From Terfezia claveryi (lineage: Eukaryota > Ascomycota > Pezizomycetes > Pezizales > Pezizaceae), in NCBI GenBank assembly GCA_015179025.1, contig WHUX01000413.1, positions 1 through 30,635 of the forward strand: a DNA stretch of 30,635 bases, read 5' to 3'. Of the stretch, positions 10,451 through 20,481 are shown piece after piece. The number at the start of each line of letters is the position of its first letter. Position 1 is the first letter of the stretch. The notes under the pieces are model-generated. The model saw nothing but the letters and a program-made list of their open reading frames with translations. It was not told where the DNA came from and did no database searches. A program made the translations under genes and the position numbers.

Positions 10451-10511
10451 ACTGGAGGCACTATGGTCTTAATATTTCTGGGTTTCTGTTTTGTTCACGC
10501 CATTATATCTG

Positions 10512-10603
10512 TATCTGGGGGTAAGTGTTATTTGTATCTGGGGGTAAGTGTTATCTGTATCTGGAGGTAAATGTTATTTGTATCTGGTAGTAAGTGTTAT
10601 TTC
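10512..10603 (+). repeat. 23-bp tandem repeat, four units, just upstream of the histone-like start
   Basis: Units at 10512, 10535, 10558 and 10581, consensus TATCTGGGGGTAAGTGTTAT plus TTG. They begin 9 bp before the minus-strand ATG (10503), so they sit in the presumed 5' leader or promoter. Confidence 0.9.
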
Positions 10604-11145
10604 TAAACCTGAAGGTTGCAGAAGTCAGAGGTTCGAAGAATCTGAGATTTGGGATAGTAAGTTTGCTTGTATATGTATATTCTCAAGGGTACGCAGTGGA
10701 CCACAAATAGACCAATAAGTTCTAGAACAAAATATAATTCATTGTTTCTCTCTATCCTCACTAATTTGTGTTAGCCATCATCAGTTAGCTCACTAGTAAC
10801 AAAGGGAGGAATAAAAAAACATACCTTCTAATGTTTCAGACAGAACAAACACTAGCATTGGACAAAACAAAAACAGAAACAAAATACCTCTAGCATGAGC
10901 CCAAAACAAAGCCTGTAGACATGAAAAAAACATACAAAGAAAAGACCATCAGTCCAGAGTAGATATTAAAAAAATATATAAAGATAAAAACTATTGTATC
11001 ACCCTATCCCGTAAACACCCAAAAAAAAAACTTGCATCAGCCCGTAGATATCCAACACATATGCAACAAAAGACACAATAAAATATACAATCAAAAACAC
11101 AAAAATAGTAGTACAATTATACCTCAGAAAGTTGATAATGACTAT
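10604..11145. other. AT-rich stretch without a recognisable gene
   Basis: A-rich runs at about 10800-11130. It lies between the start of the histone-like relic and the end of gene X, both on the minus strand, so it may contain the former promoter and terminator. No motif decides this. Confidence 0.5.
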
Positions 11146-11501
11146 TCATGGTATCCATGACAAGTTTCCTATCCGTGACAAGTCCTTTATCCATAACAGT
11201 AAAAACAAATCCAAAATATTTCCCATTTTGCTCTTTGCTCCCTAGTCAGCTTTGTCCTCATCTTCACCCTCTTCCTTATGTGTATCTTCGCACTCATCTT
11301 TCCCCCCATTATCACCTATGACTTGCTTCTCACCTTTGTCCTCTTGATTGTTGTTAGTGGTTGTCATTGCAGTACCTCAATGCAAAATCTGCCAATATAC
11401 TTGTTTATTGACCTTGGTATCATCCTTCTTGGTGAAGTGACTATAATCCTTATCTTCTATGTTGCTTGGAAGAAATTCGGTGGGCCTATCTCTGCCAGGT
11501 A
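11146..11501 (-). pseudogene. Gene X relic, 3' part after the gypsy insertion
   Basis: This continues the frame that stops at the gypsy 5' LTR (20477). With the element and one target duplication removed, GGG TTG TTG G joins TA CCT GGC in frame. It then reads VPGRDRPTEFLPSNIEDKD and an acidic, Asn/Lys-rich tail (KEEGEDEDKAD) to TGA at 11148-11146. Two earlier stops, TGA after YWQILH and TAG after EDKAD, are single C:G to T:A changes from sense codons. The last 14 codons run through three TGTCACGGA cores, so the original stop may have been earlier. The protein family is not recognised. Confidence 0.6.
11151..11199 (-). repeat. TGTCACGGA-core array at the end of gene X
   Basis: Three cores on the minus strand (TGTTATGGATA, TGTCACGGATA, TGTCATGGATA) about 17 to 18 bp apart with AAGGACT and GGAAACT spacers. 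Confidence 0.75.
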
Positions 11502-11506
11502 CTAAC
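11502..11506 (+). repeat. Target site duplication of the gypsy element, left copy
   Basis: CTAAC, against CCAAC at 20477-20481: one C to T difference. Confidence 0.8.
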
Positions 11507-12184
11507 TGTAATGAATGGTACTAGACAGTATTCATTCGGTACTGTTTATACAATCTATATCCGTAGGCACGGTCGTTTGTGTATTTCAGTTCTGCTGAGG
11601 TAAGACCTCAGAAGGGTAGGGAGATTACTATATGTAACATTCTCAGAGGGAACAGTAATTAACTAGTGTAATCTATCTTATATGATTTGTGCTATCTAAG
11701 CTATATGATCTTGATCTGATCAGAATATAGGCTTGCTTGCTCTGTATGCTTGCTTGTTGCTTCTTGTCTTTCTGTGGATTCCAGAGGGAATCCAGCGGCC
11801 TATTTATACTCCTCTGAGATCTGATGACTAAGGAAATAAATACAATAAAGGGTGGCATACCAGAAGGTGGTGCGCTGTATAAAAGAGGTCATGTGGCCAT
11901 AGTAATGAGTTACATGCCTTAAACGATGGTCATGTGGCCATAGTACTGAGTCACATGCCTTAAACAGGAGTTATGCGACTATAATGAGGGTGTCTTCATA
12001 TAGCAAGTGCCATGGAACTTCCCATGGCAAATTCTGCATGCTATGGATGCTTATAAAGCAATAGAAGGTAGTTGAAGGCTAGTCCTTCAACCGAGAGGCT
12101 TAGTTATATAATATAGTAGTAATATAGGAAATACAAAAGTATATAATTAATTATATAAGCAATGAAACAATGTTCTCTATTACA
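11507..12184 (-). repeat. gypsy 3' LTR
   Basis: 678 bp, colinear with 19799-20476. Differences are mostly transitions (CGG/TAG, CCG/CTG, CCGTAG/CCATAG). Confidence 0.95.
11887..11990 (+). repeat. 41-bp tandem repeat inside the gypsy LTR
   Basis: Units start at 11887, 11928 and 11969 (partial): GGTCATGTGGCCATAGTAAT, then GAGTTACATGCCTTAAAC and a short link. The same array is at 20179-20282 in the other LTR. In element orientation it lies upstream of the TATA-like box. Confidence 0.85.
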
Positions 12185-12192
12185 CTTCCCCA
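12185..12192 (-). other. gypsy polypurine tract
   Basis: On the minus strand TGGGGAAG directly precedes the 3' LTR start TGTAATAG. It is the expected plus-strand DNA primer and confirms the minus orientation. Confidence 0.75.
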
Positions 12193-12454
12193 CATAGAAA
12201 GATTTCCTATCCTTACTTCTTTCGCTCTGCTATATTGGTTTCCATACATCCTAAGATTTGATGCATTGTTAATACATTAGCATTAACATAAATATCCTTA
12301 GTGTTTCCTTGACTCATAATTCTATCTCATTTCTGTTGGATGAGAGCTCGAGTCTCATCTCTGATTCATGGTCCTTGTTTTCCTTTAGTTCTTTAACATC
12401 TCTTGAATGTATCTTCCATACTTCTGGTTGTCCAGAAGTCTTGAAGAATTTCGG

Positions 12455-12578
12455 TAGTGATATCCTTGACATTTACTCAAGAATTATGTTTAGGAGAGTA
12501 GCCTAGCCATCTGACCTTATATTGTCTTTCTCCAGTTCAAGGAGCTGTTCTGAATTCTAATACCTATTCAACTTCATA
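12455..12578 (-). pseudogene. Chromodomain at the C-terminus of gypsy pol
   Basis: The minus strand reads YEVE-stop-VLEFR..., then GERQYKVRWLGYSPKHNS-stop-VNVKDI. This matches the chromodomain pattern YEVEKIL..R...G..YLVKW.GY....N.WE, with the conserved Trp after Asn-Ser replaced by TGA. Chromodomains of chromoviruses bind histone marks such as methylated H3K9 and steer integration. Three stops (TAG, TGA, TGA) lie within about 40 codons. Confidence 0.85.
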
Positions 12579-13940
12579 ACAATCATCTTGAATTGGTCCT
12601 GGTTCCTGAGATTGTCTGTGAGGGAACTGGGTAGGATCATTTTCATAGTAGGGTTTGAGTTTGCTGATATAGAAAGTATTATATATGAGGTGGAGGTCAG
12701 GTTGACTGGATAGGTCTAGGCTATAGTTATTGTGTTTCTGATTACTAGAAATAATGGGAAATAGGCCTAGCTATTTTGGTTTGAGTTTGGGTGAGACGTT
12801 TGACAGGTTGATATTTTCTGAAGAAAGCATAACTTGTTGTCCAACTGAAAATTTGGCTGCATTGGGTAGTCGTTTGTTTGCTTGAGATGCTTGAGTCTTC
12901 TTGGTGTCATATAGGTTTTTAGACATTACCTCATAGCGTTTATTTGCTAGTACATATACATTAATGGGGTATGGAAGTATTGATATGCCAAGATATGCAT
13001 TAAATCCAAATAGTGTGGAAAAGGGACTATTCTGTCTAGTGGTGTTATACCTTAAGTTGAGTTTTAACTATATCTCTGGTAGTTTCTGTAGCCAATCAAA
13101 TCCTTCGATTTTACAAGCTTTGCTACTTGTAGAATTTCTTTGTTCACAATTTCTGATTGTCCATCTGTACGTGGATGATATGTGGTGGACGGTTCCAACT
13201 TGATTCCTTTATTCCTAGCCCAATCTTGAAAGTGCGTTGACATAAAAAGAGTGTCGCAGTCAAAAACAATACAGAAAGGGTATCCCATAGTTGGGACTAC
13301 CTGAGTATCAAAGGTAGCAGTACATTGTTTTGCTATGAAATTATCTGAGACAGGAATAAGAAACTTGAATCCTACTTATCTATCGACAATCGTCTAAAGT
13401 TATGAAATACAAACTATATGATATTCTTCAACAGGAATGTTCGGGTACAAAATTGAACACTTAGTAAACACAGGTGCTAACTTAAGAAAATCCATCGATA
13501 TGTCCATCCATGGCCTGCTTGGTACATGTAATGGAGTTACGAGTGCAAGTGGCACCTTGTTGGAATACTTTGTCTATTGACAAGTATCGCAACTTCTGAT
13601 ATAGTCCTTAGTCGGTTCTGCAAAGGACTGGCAATCATATCAGTCAGTAAAATATTTCATTGTTTTTTTAATGCCACCATGAGCCATTGCTTCATGTGCA
13701 TCTTTAATAACCATTTCGAGATAGTTCTTACCTTCGATGTTAAAGGTAAAGGGCAACACTAATCTTTATTGTCCTTGTCGGTTCTTGACATACAAAAATC
13801 CGTCTTTTCTTCTATGATCCTTATGGTTCATAAAGGTATCATAGTAGTTCTTCCAGATAGGACATACTTTCATACATGATTGATATGCAGCTTTCATACC
13901 TGTACCTTGGTCAAGCCAGTATGTGATGAAGTAGTCCTTA
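12579..13940 (-). pseudogene. gypsy integrase relic
   Basis: Minus-strand order: zinc-binding HHCC module with DAHEAMAHGG near 13690 and CDTC at 13591-13580; a catalytic core with PLHVPSRPWMDISMDF near 13520, IVDR near 13390 (first Asp), FDCDTLF near 13260 (second Asp) and HPRTDGQSEIVNKE near 13150 (catalytic Glu); then a basic linker (VGQQVMLSSENI, about 12830) to the chromodomain. The enzyme inserts element DNA into the genome. Stops interrupt it at several points, yet the signature residues survive. Confidence 0.9.
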
Positions 13941-13944
13941 TCAT

Positions 13945-15190
13945 CCTCCCATCCAATGGTGATGTGTTTCTCTTCAATGAGCTTGTTGAGGGTCGGTTCG
14001 ATCTTTATGTTGTAGTCATTGATAGTGGGTTTTTTCTCCTTGCATGTAGAAGCATTATGTCCTGAGAACTTACAGAAATCACAACACTGTCTAGAGGTCT
14101 TGGTGTTCTGAATGAAAGAGGGTGAATCTTCGTTAATGGCTACTCTCTTTTTAGAATGAGTGGTGATGGTGGTGGTGTTGATTGGAATTGCGTTACTGCT
14201 ACTAGCAGTTGCAGCTAGTTGTTAAAGTATATTCCATGGTTGTTGTGGGGCAACAGGAGTAATCATGATCTCCTGTTGCATTTGTCAGGTGCTCATCTGT
14301 TCGGTAGGGTTACTGAACTGAATGCTGGGTTGGAGAGTAGGTCATATCGGCTTATTGGTAATTCATCGTTTTGCCCATTCTCCAATTTCTTGGATAGCTT
14401 CTTCACGGCTGAGAGCTTGAGGAGGTGGATATGCTGGTGTTTGTTGTACTGGTGCTAGTTCCTTTTGAAGCTCATTTGCAGATACGAGATTTGCAATACG
14501 AGTCGTAAAGAATTCCTTCTCCTTCTTAAAAACTGAGGCTGACAGGTTACAGTTCAAACTGCTATGTCCATGGTAGTTGCAGATTGTGTATGTTTCGACG
14601 GTAAACATGCGGTTGTTCATGGCGTGGGAGCTGCCATGAGCTGGACAGTAAAAATCTCAGCAAAAGGACTAGTGCATCCTTTTATATTATTGCCAATTGC
14701 TATGAGCTAGGTCAATAGCAATTTCCTTCGCTTCTTTGGGAGCGAGAGATTTTTGTTGAATGTTTTCAGAAGATAGAGGCCTATATCTTAGTCCAAGAAC
14801 TGTTAAAGGTTTGTTCTTGTTTATATTGGGTACACGATCATACCCGCTGAAAACTTCTTCTTGTATGGTAGATAGAGTCTCATCATCTGAGGACTTTTCT
14901 TCCTTCATTATATCATATTCACTTTCTTCGTTTGGGATGCCCTCGAAGTATGGACAGAAGATATGGTGTCCAAGTTCTTCAGCTCTTCCATGACATTTAT
15001 TGAAGTCGCAGTCAACATGCTTGAAATTGATAGCTCCGTGAGAAACTATATTGTTCTGAGTAGAGGTTTCTGGTAAGTGGAAAGTTTTTAAAGCGTTGGT
15101 AGAGATGTTGTAGTTGTAGGTGTGGTTAGGAGGATCGATGCTATTGGAAATATAATCGTCCTCGGTGGTGGGAGTGTCCAAGTATTTATG
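13945..15190 (-). pseudogene. Cys/His-rich spacer between RNase H and integrase
   Basis: About 1.2 kb of degraded minus-strand reading frame with four Cys/His clusters: C-DFNK-CHGRAEELGHHIF-C (15010-14954), C-PA-H-GSS-H-AMNN-R (14647-14609), C-NY-HGH-SSLN-C (14581-14549) and a canonical zinc knuckle C-DF-C-KFSG-H-NAST-C (14083-14042). An acidic stretch (MKEEKSSDDETLSTIQEE, about 14900) lies between the first and second, a Gln/Pro-rich stretch between the third and fourth. RNase H and integrase are usually joined by a short tether, so this looks like an extra nucleic-acid-binding segment. Its function is not known. Confidence 0.6.
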
Positions 15191-17065
15191 CTTTCTTAAG
15201 AGAGCATCTGCTATCAAATTTTCCTTTCCTGCGGTATGCTGTATGTCTGTATCAAATTCCAATAGATAATCTTGCCATCGCCTCAATTTCTGGCTTGTAG
15301 GTGTTTGAGTATGAAAGGTTACTAATGGTTTGTGGTCAGTAAGGATAGTAAACTTGTGACCTCTTAGTTGTGCTTCAAAACATTTTAATAAGTCAATAAT
15401 CACTAATAATTCCTTTTGAAAGGTAGGATAATTGAGTTATGCTAGATTAAATTTTCTAGAGTGGAAGCATAATGGTCTGATGTACATTAATGGTCCTTGA
15501 CTTATCCAAGATCCTAGTCCTATATCACTAGCATTACAGACTAAATATTTGGGTTCAGTAGATTCATTATTCTAGGGTTTTAAAACATGTGGGGAATTCA
15601 CGAGTTCCTTGAGTTTTTCAAACACGGTGTTATGAGTATCTGTCTATTCCCATTTCTTTATTTCTCCTTGCAGTTCTGACAGGGTGCTTGCATATGATGC
15701 TAAGTCAGGAATGAATCTACTGAGATAATTAACAATTCCAAGGAATCCTCTAAGATCCTTTTTTCTTGTAGGAGTTGGAAATGTTAATATAGTAGTCCTC
15801 TTCTTCGGGTCTACATATAATCCATTTGATGTCAAAACATGTTCTAAGATTTCTAATCTTAGAGTAAAGAACTGGCATTTGCTTTCTTTGAGATAGAATT
15901 TCTTATCCTGTAGATATTGAAGTACTTTCTTCAATAATTCTACATAATCTTCATACATTTTAGAGAATATAATAATATCATCAATATAGATGATTAAATT
16001 TTTATAGACCATGTCTTTAAAAATTTCATGCATAACATGAAGTATGGTAGTAGGTGCGTTACGATCCCCTTGTTGCATAACTCTGCTTCTAAAATATCCC
16101 ATGTGATATAAAAAAGTAGAGTGTTCCTCGAATTCTTTATTAATTCTAATATTAAAAAATCCGTCAGCTAAGTCGATCTTAGTCCAAATGGGATTCTCCG
16201 CTACTAGTTCAATTGCTTCATTAATATCTGGCAGTGGGGTATAGTCCAGTTTGACAGCTAAATTGCAGTCTCAACAGTCATTGATAAATCTGGCTTCTTC
16301 CAGTTTATCTCGTTTAGGGATAGTGAACATGTATACAGCATTTGTATTATTTTTTACTCTATATATGCGAACTGATGCTTCTTCTTTGACTTATTTATCA
16401 TGGATTTGTTGTCTAAATCGATGTCCTGAGGGTTGCCATTTTGGTATCCAAGTAGCTTCTGCTTTTAGTTTGATAGAGTGATTAATTTTTCTTAGTAGGA
16501 GTAATTCCCATGGAATTGTCTTGGGAAATAATAAGGGAAACTCCGTTACAAGGTTGAATTGTTTCTGTATCGTAGAAACAGCTGTCATGAGTTCTCTTTC
16601 TAAATTAGTTTCTTTTACATCACTAATATTTTCCCAATTATCTGGTTCACTATAATCTGTAACTGATTTACAGCTGACCTGTGTATACGCTGATCTTATA
16701 CTATTCGCCATGGTTCTAGATCCCTTCCATACACTTAGCTGGAATTGTGGAATGTTTTCTGGTTGGATAGTAACTAGTTTCTGATGGGCAGGGATTATTG
16801 CTCACACTTTGCTGAGAGCAGGTTCTACTAGTATTATGTCCCATCCAGTCAAATGAACTACATAGAACGTTCGTTCTTCTATATAACCTATCCAATCAAG
16901 TTTGATAGTACACACTTTGTCTATCGTTCCTTTTGAGCCTTTAATTGCAGTACTTAATGATTTCTTCTTAATACTTCTAGTCAGTATTTTGTATAGGTAT
17001 ACGAATTGAGAATTAATTAAGTCTCCTCCCTTTGTTTAGAGATCAATTAAAGCTAGTGCAGGGTG
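15191..17065 (-). pseudogene. gypsy protease, reverse transcriptase and RNase H relic
   Basis: The aspartic protease active site reads HPALALID-L-stop-TKGG with Asp at 17044-17042. The RT begins near KAEATWIPKWQPSGHRF (about 16460), continues through GYFRSRVMQQGDRNAP (about 16080) and has YIDD at 15988-15977, then FLGIVNYLSRFIPD (about 15720). RNase H follows with LTDHKPLVTF and HTAGKENLIADALLRK (15403-15190). Together they would mature the polyprotein and make cDNA. Multiple TAA and TAG codons and frameshifts break it. Confidence 0.92.
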
Positions 17066-17221
17066 TTCGTTAGCTCTAATGAATACCTTGCTAAAATCTG
17101 GTACCTGTCTTAACAAGGGTCATTCCTTGATTTTATCCTTGTTGTTTTTATCCTTAGTAGCTATCGGCATAGCTAAATCTTATGCAGCTGTATGCATAGG
17201 TACCTTAATTTATCATTTCCT

Positions 17222-19450
17222 ATAGTCCTTATAGGAGTGTTCAGGGTTCCAACACCATAGACATTTCTTGTCTCTAATTAATTGTATCTTCATCTTCTGA
17301 TCCAATTTTTTTATGATGGTGTCCCAATCTGAGTCCTTCCGTTTTTCTGTGTTGGGTTTGGTATTGGAATTGCTGCTAGGATTAAATCCTGTTTTTTGTC
17401 GTTGATTCTGGTCCCTGCATGGACTGTGACTTCGATTTTCATTCCAAGGGTGTTGTCATCAGGATGTATTTGTTGTAGGTGGTAGGGCAATATCTTTTTT
17501 TGAAGCTTCATATGACTCCGCTTGATGCATGAGCTGGTCATATGACCATTCTTCTTTAATTAAAGGAATTAATGTAGCTGACATATATGGTGGCAGGTAA
17601 TTAAGAAACTTTCTTCTTTTTACTTCCTGCGATATTGATTATTTGCTATTCTTATCAATCAATTTGATTTGCATTTCAGTAAGCCAGTTGGCAAACTGTT
17701 TAATTCCTATGTGACGTCCATCCTTGTATGGTGTGGCTGTCTCCCATTGTTTCCACAAAATGTCCTTACTAGTAGAGGGTATTAAAAAATCCCTTAGTGC
17801 TAGTATGAATCTAAAGAATATTGCATTCTTTCCTTTTTCTCTTAGGAATTGATTATAAGTAGTGAGTGTGCTTCCTTCCATTCTGAATCCAACAATTTCC
17901 AAAGCTAAAGCACCTTCCAAATCTATTCCTTTGATAATAAACCAACATTGCATTACAGTGGCCTAAGAGTCAAAATATTGTAAGTTTTGCCATTTTTTAT
18001 CTTCTCCTCTTATTTTTTCTGGTAGATCAATCTTTATCCATTTTAAAGCATTCATTGCTTTATGGTTACCTATTGTAACTATTCCTGTTGTAGATTCCCA
18101 TTGCTGGTGTTCAACGATTTTCCTCGTTTGAGTTTTCTTTTAAAGTTTGACTTGCAACTGACGATGCCTTATCAGAGTCTGAGCAATCATCTCTGCTATC
18201 ATCGGGGTCTCGTCCTCCTCCATGCGTTTTCTATTTCTGTTGGTCTAGTCCTGTGTCTAGATCATTATCGTCTTCTGGTAATTCTATATCTTCTAGTGGT
18301 TAGTCTTTGTCATCTGGTTCTTTGGCTGACCCAGTCCTCCTTTCTGGTATCTAGGTGCTCGACCTTTGCCTTTCGATTGATCTTTTGGTATTTTCAGGAA
18401 CACTCCTGAAGTTCTTTACTATGATTGAAAAAATCCTCCGCAGTATGTGCTGATTCTTCTAGATGAGTGCCGCTCATCATGAATGCCATTATTTCTTCCC
18501 AGTTATTTATTACCTAATTTAGTTTCCTTAAAAATGGAACGACAGGTTTCTTTAATTCCTTGCTTAAAAATGCGTTCATTTCTAAGTCCTTTTCTTTGAA
18601 TAGGTAAGGTGTTAGCCATAAATAGTGCTTTACTATAGCTTCCATTAAGAGTCGAGTATCATCAGGATGATACTATTGGGCATGTCCCATTGAGCGAGTA
18701 TATTTCAAAATCTCCTCAATTGTTAGAAGATGTCTGTCCCAAAATTCTTCTGGTGCGAGAGGTAATGCTATACTAAAATATAGTTTAGTTCCTGCTCTAC
18801 CTAGTTCTCCTATTTCTATATCCATGGGCAGATTTATTTCCCCTTCTGTGTTAGGAACTACAAATCTGGTCTTTCTGGGAGTTTCTTCTACTAATTTCTT
18901 AATATCTTTGGGTAACATAGTTAACCGTCTCGACCTCTTAGTCTTTTTACTAAGTTCAGACACTATTATATCTGATTTCATCTTCTGTCTGCAACCAAAT
19001 GCAGCTGGTTATGCGATACAATCATCGAGTTACTTTTCTTCTTTAGCACCTTACTGTGCTGATGGTGTAGTAGCTGATGATCCTTATAATTTCCATTCGA
19101 CTAACAGTTCTGTTGGCTCGGTAGCTAATGCAGTTGGTGAGGCTGGATGTCAGGATCCTGATGTTTCTCATGGTCCTGGTTTTTCTTCGTCTACTGGTTT
19201 AGAATCTAGTTCTAGTTCTTCTGGCAAGAGTGTCACATTTTCTGATTGGTATGTTGAGGTAGACATTGGGGGTGCAGAGGTATTGGTAGAGATGTCTGGG
19301 CCTAAGGAAGGTTCTGATGGAGGTAATTCTTTTCTAGAGGTAATGGCTGTAGTGGAGGCAGCGAGATTTGAGCCTTAAGATTGTGATGCTTGGTTGTTTA
19401 GACCAAGTATTCCTGGGACTTGGGGGGCCAGTTTTTCAATAATGTACTAG
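17222..19450 (-). pseudogene. gypsy gag relic
   Basis: The N-terminal part (about 19440-18990) is a Ser/Pro/Glu-rich frame broken by about six TAA or TAG codons. The middle (18981-18673) is open and includes PEEFWDRHLLTIEEIL. A capsid segment (17953-17639) contains LTTYNQFLREKG and GIKQFANWLTEMQIKLID. It ends with a zinc knuckle C-LW-C-WNPE-H-SYKD-Y (17263-17222), whose last Cys is Tyr. One frameshift separates 17541-17311 from the knuckle. Gag would form the particle shell and package RNA. The plus-strand open frame at 18824-19378 is the antisense of this gag. Confidence 0.85.
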
Positions 19451-20092
19451 ATTTACAGGTACAGATGTAATGGCAGTTACCAGGAGTGCAAGATGAGTTG
19501 TCAATCTTATTGGGAAAAGTGTTGTGAATGAGGGTGGAATTGTTTAATGTAGGATACCACTGCCCGTTAGAGCTCTGCTTAGCTTGATTCTAAGTCTTTT
19601 ATTAATGTACTGCAGTTGAGAGTCTGATGTCTTGTTTGTTGGATTTTTTGTTGGCTAGCTAGTTGAATGATGATATTGATTTTATATGTGCACTTGGGTG
19701 TCGAATTGTATACATTTGCGTGAGTGTAATAAAGGTATCTGAAGGTTGATAAAGCCTTGGATTTAAGAGTAAAGATTTGGTAAGTGAGTTAAAAAAAATG
19801 TAATGAATGGTACTAGACAGTATTCATTTAGTACCGTTTATACAATCTATATCCATAGGCATAGACGTTTGTGTATTTCGGTTCTGCTAAGGTAAGACCT
19901 CAGAAGGGTAGGAAGATTACTATGTGGGACGTTCCCGGAGGGAACAGTAATTAACTGGTATAATCTATCTTATATGATTTGTGCTATCTAAGCTATATAA
20001 TCTTAATCTGATCGGAATATAGGCTTGCTTGCTCTGTGTGCTTGCTTGTTGCTTCTTGTCTATCTGTAGATTCCAGAGGGAATCCAGCGGCC

Positions 20093-20100
20093 TATTTATA
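20093..20100 (-). promoter_or_regulatory. TATA-like box in the gypsy 5' LTR
   Basis: TATAAATA on the minus strand (plus TATTTATA), conserved at 11801-11808 in the 3' LTR. It lies just beside an imperfect palindrome GATTCCAGAGGGAATCC. Confidence 0.5.
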
Positions 20101-20178
20101 CTTCTCTAAGATCTGATAACTAAGGAAATAAATACAATAAAGGGTGGCATATCAGAAGGTGGTGTACTGTATAAAAGG

Positions 20179-20282
20179 GGTCATGTGGATATAGTAATGA
20201 GTCACACGCCTTAAACGATGGTCATGTAGCTATAGTAATGAGTTACATGCCTTAAACAGAGGTCACACGGCCATAATGAGGG
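20179..20282 (+). repeat. 41-bp tandem repeat inside the gypsy 5' LTR
   Basis: Same 2.5-unit array as 11887-11990, with transition differences (GTGGATATAG, GTAGCTATAG). Confidence 0.85.
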
Positions 20283-20476
20283 TGTCTTCATATAGCAAGT
20301 GCCATGGAACTTCCTATGGCAAATTTCGCTTGCTATAGATGCTTATAAAGCAATAGAAGGTAGTTGAAGGCTAGTCCTTCAACCGAGTGGCTTAGTTACA
20401 TAACATAGTAGTAATATAGGAAATACAAAAGTATATAATCAATTATATAAGCAATGAAACAACGTTCTCCATTACA

Positions 20477-20481
20477 CCAAC
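20477..20481 (+). repeat. Target site duplication of the gypsy element, right copy
   Basis: CCAAC, matching CTAAC at 11502-11506 apart from one transition. Confidence 0.8.

Larger units (their letters stand above)
9313..10503 (-). pseudogene. Histone H3-fold protein gene relic, possibly CenH3-like, three exons
   Basis: Model: exon 1 10503-10263, intron 62 nt (GTAAGA..GTCAG), exon 2 10200-9976, intron 64 nt (GTAATA, branch TACTAAC, ATAG), exon 3 9911-9313. The sum is 1,065 nt, in one frame. It opens M-A-stop-T-K-Q, which is the H3 start MARTKQ with CGA changed to TGA. A Pro/Val repeat tail (PQVA units) and an RRRR patch follow. Then comes an H3-like fold: AIVRQI for VALREI, KLIIPKTAFQWLCREM for ELLIRKLPFQRLVREI, TLQESTEVYM for ALQESVEAYL, NLLAI for NLAAI and TILCRDVRL for TIMPKDIQL. 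The loop between the first two helices is about 14 residues longer than in H3, which with the divergent tail suggests a CenH3-type variant rather than core H3. Six further stops lie in exon 3. The last 130 codons are Pro-rich, then Ser/acidic. H3 kinship is well supported, the CenH3 label much less. Confidence 0.62.
11507..20476 (-). mobile_element. Complete Ty3/gypsy chromovirus (8,970 bp), minus strand, RIP-damaged
   Basis: Two 678-bp LTRs (11507-12184 and 19799-20476), both TG...CA, flank a minus-strand gag-pol region in the order GAG, protease, RT, RNase H, Cys/His-rich spacer, integrase, chromodomain. Integrase after RNase H defines Ty3/gypsy and the terminal chromodomain defines a chromovirus. 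The polypurine tract TGGGGAAG precedes the 3' LTR. The primer binding site is not identified: after the 5' LTR comes a run of eight T and then AACTCACTTACC. All coding domains carry stops. The element split gene X. Confidence 0.95.
19799..20476 (-). repeat. gypsy 5' LTR
   Basis: 678 bp. It would drive minus-strand transcription and holds the TATA-like box at 20093-20100 and the 41-bp repeat at 20179-20282. Confidence 0.95.

Noticed and set aside
9313..10503. Viral origin of the histone-like gene
   Set aside because: Two spliceosomal-type introns and an H3-like start favour a host gene copy. No viral gene is nearby.
18824..19378. Plus-strand open frame of 184 codons, the longest in the window
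   Set aside because: It is the antisense of the gypsy gag N-terminus. The minus strand shows a better coding frame with only CAA/CAG/TGG-type stops.
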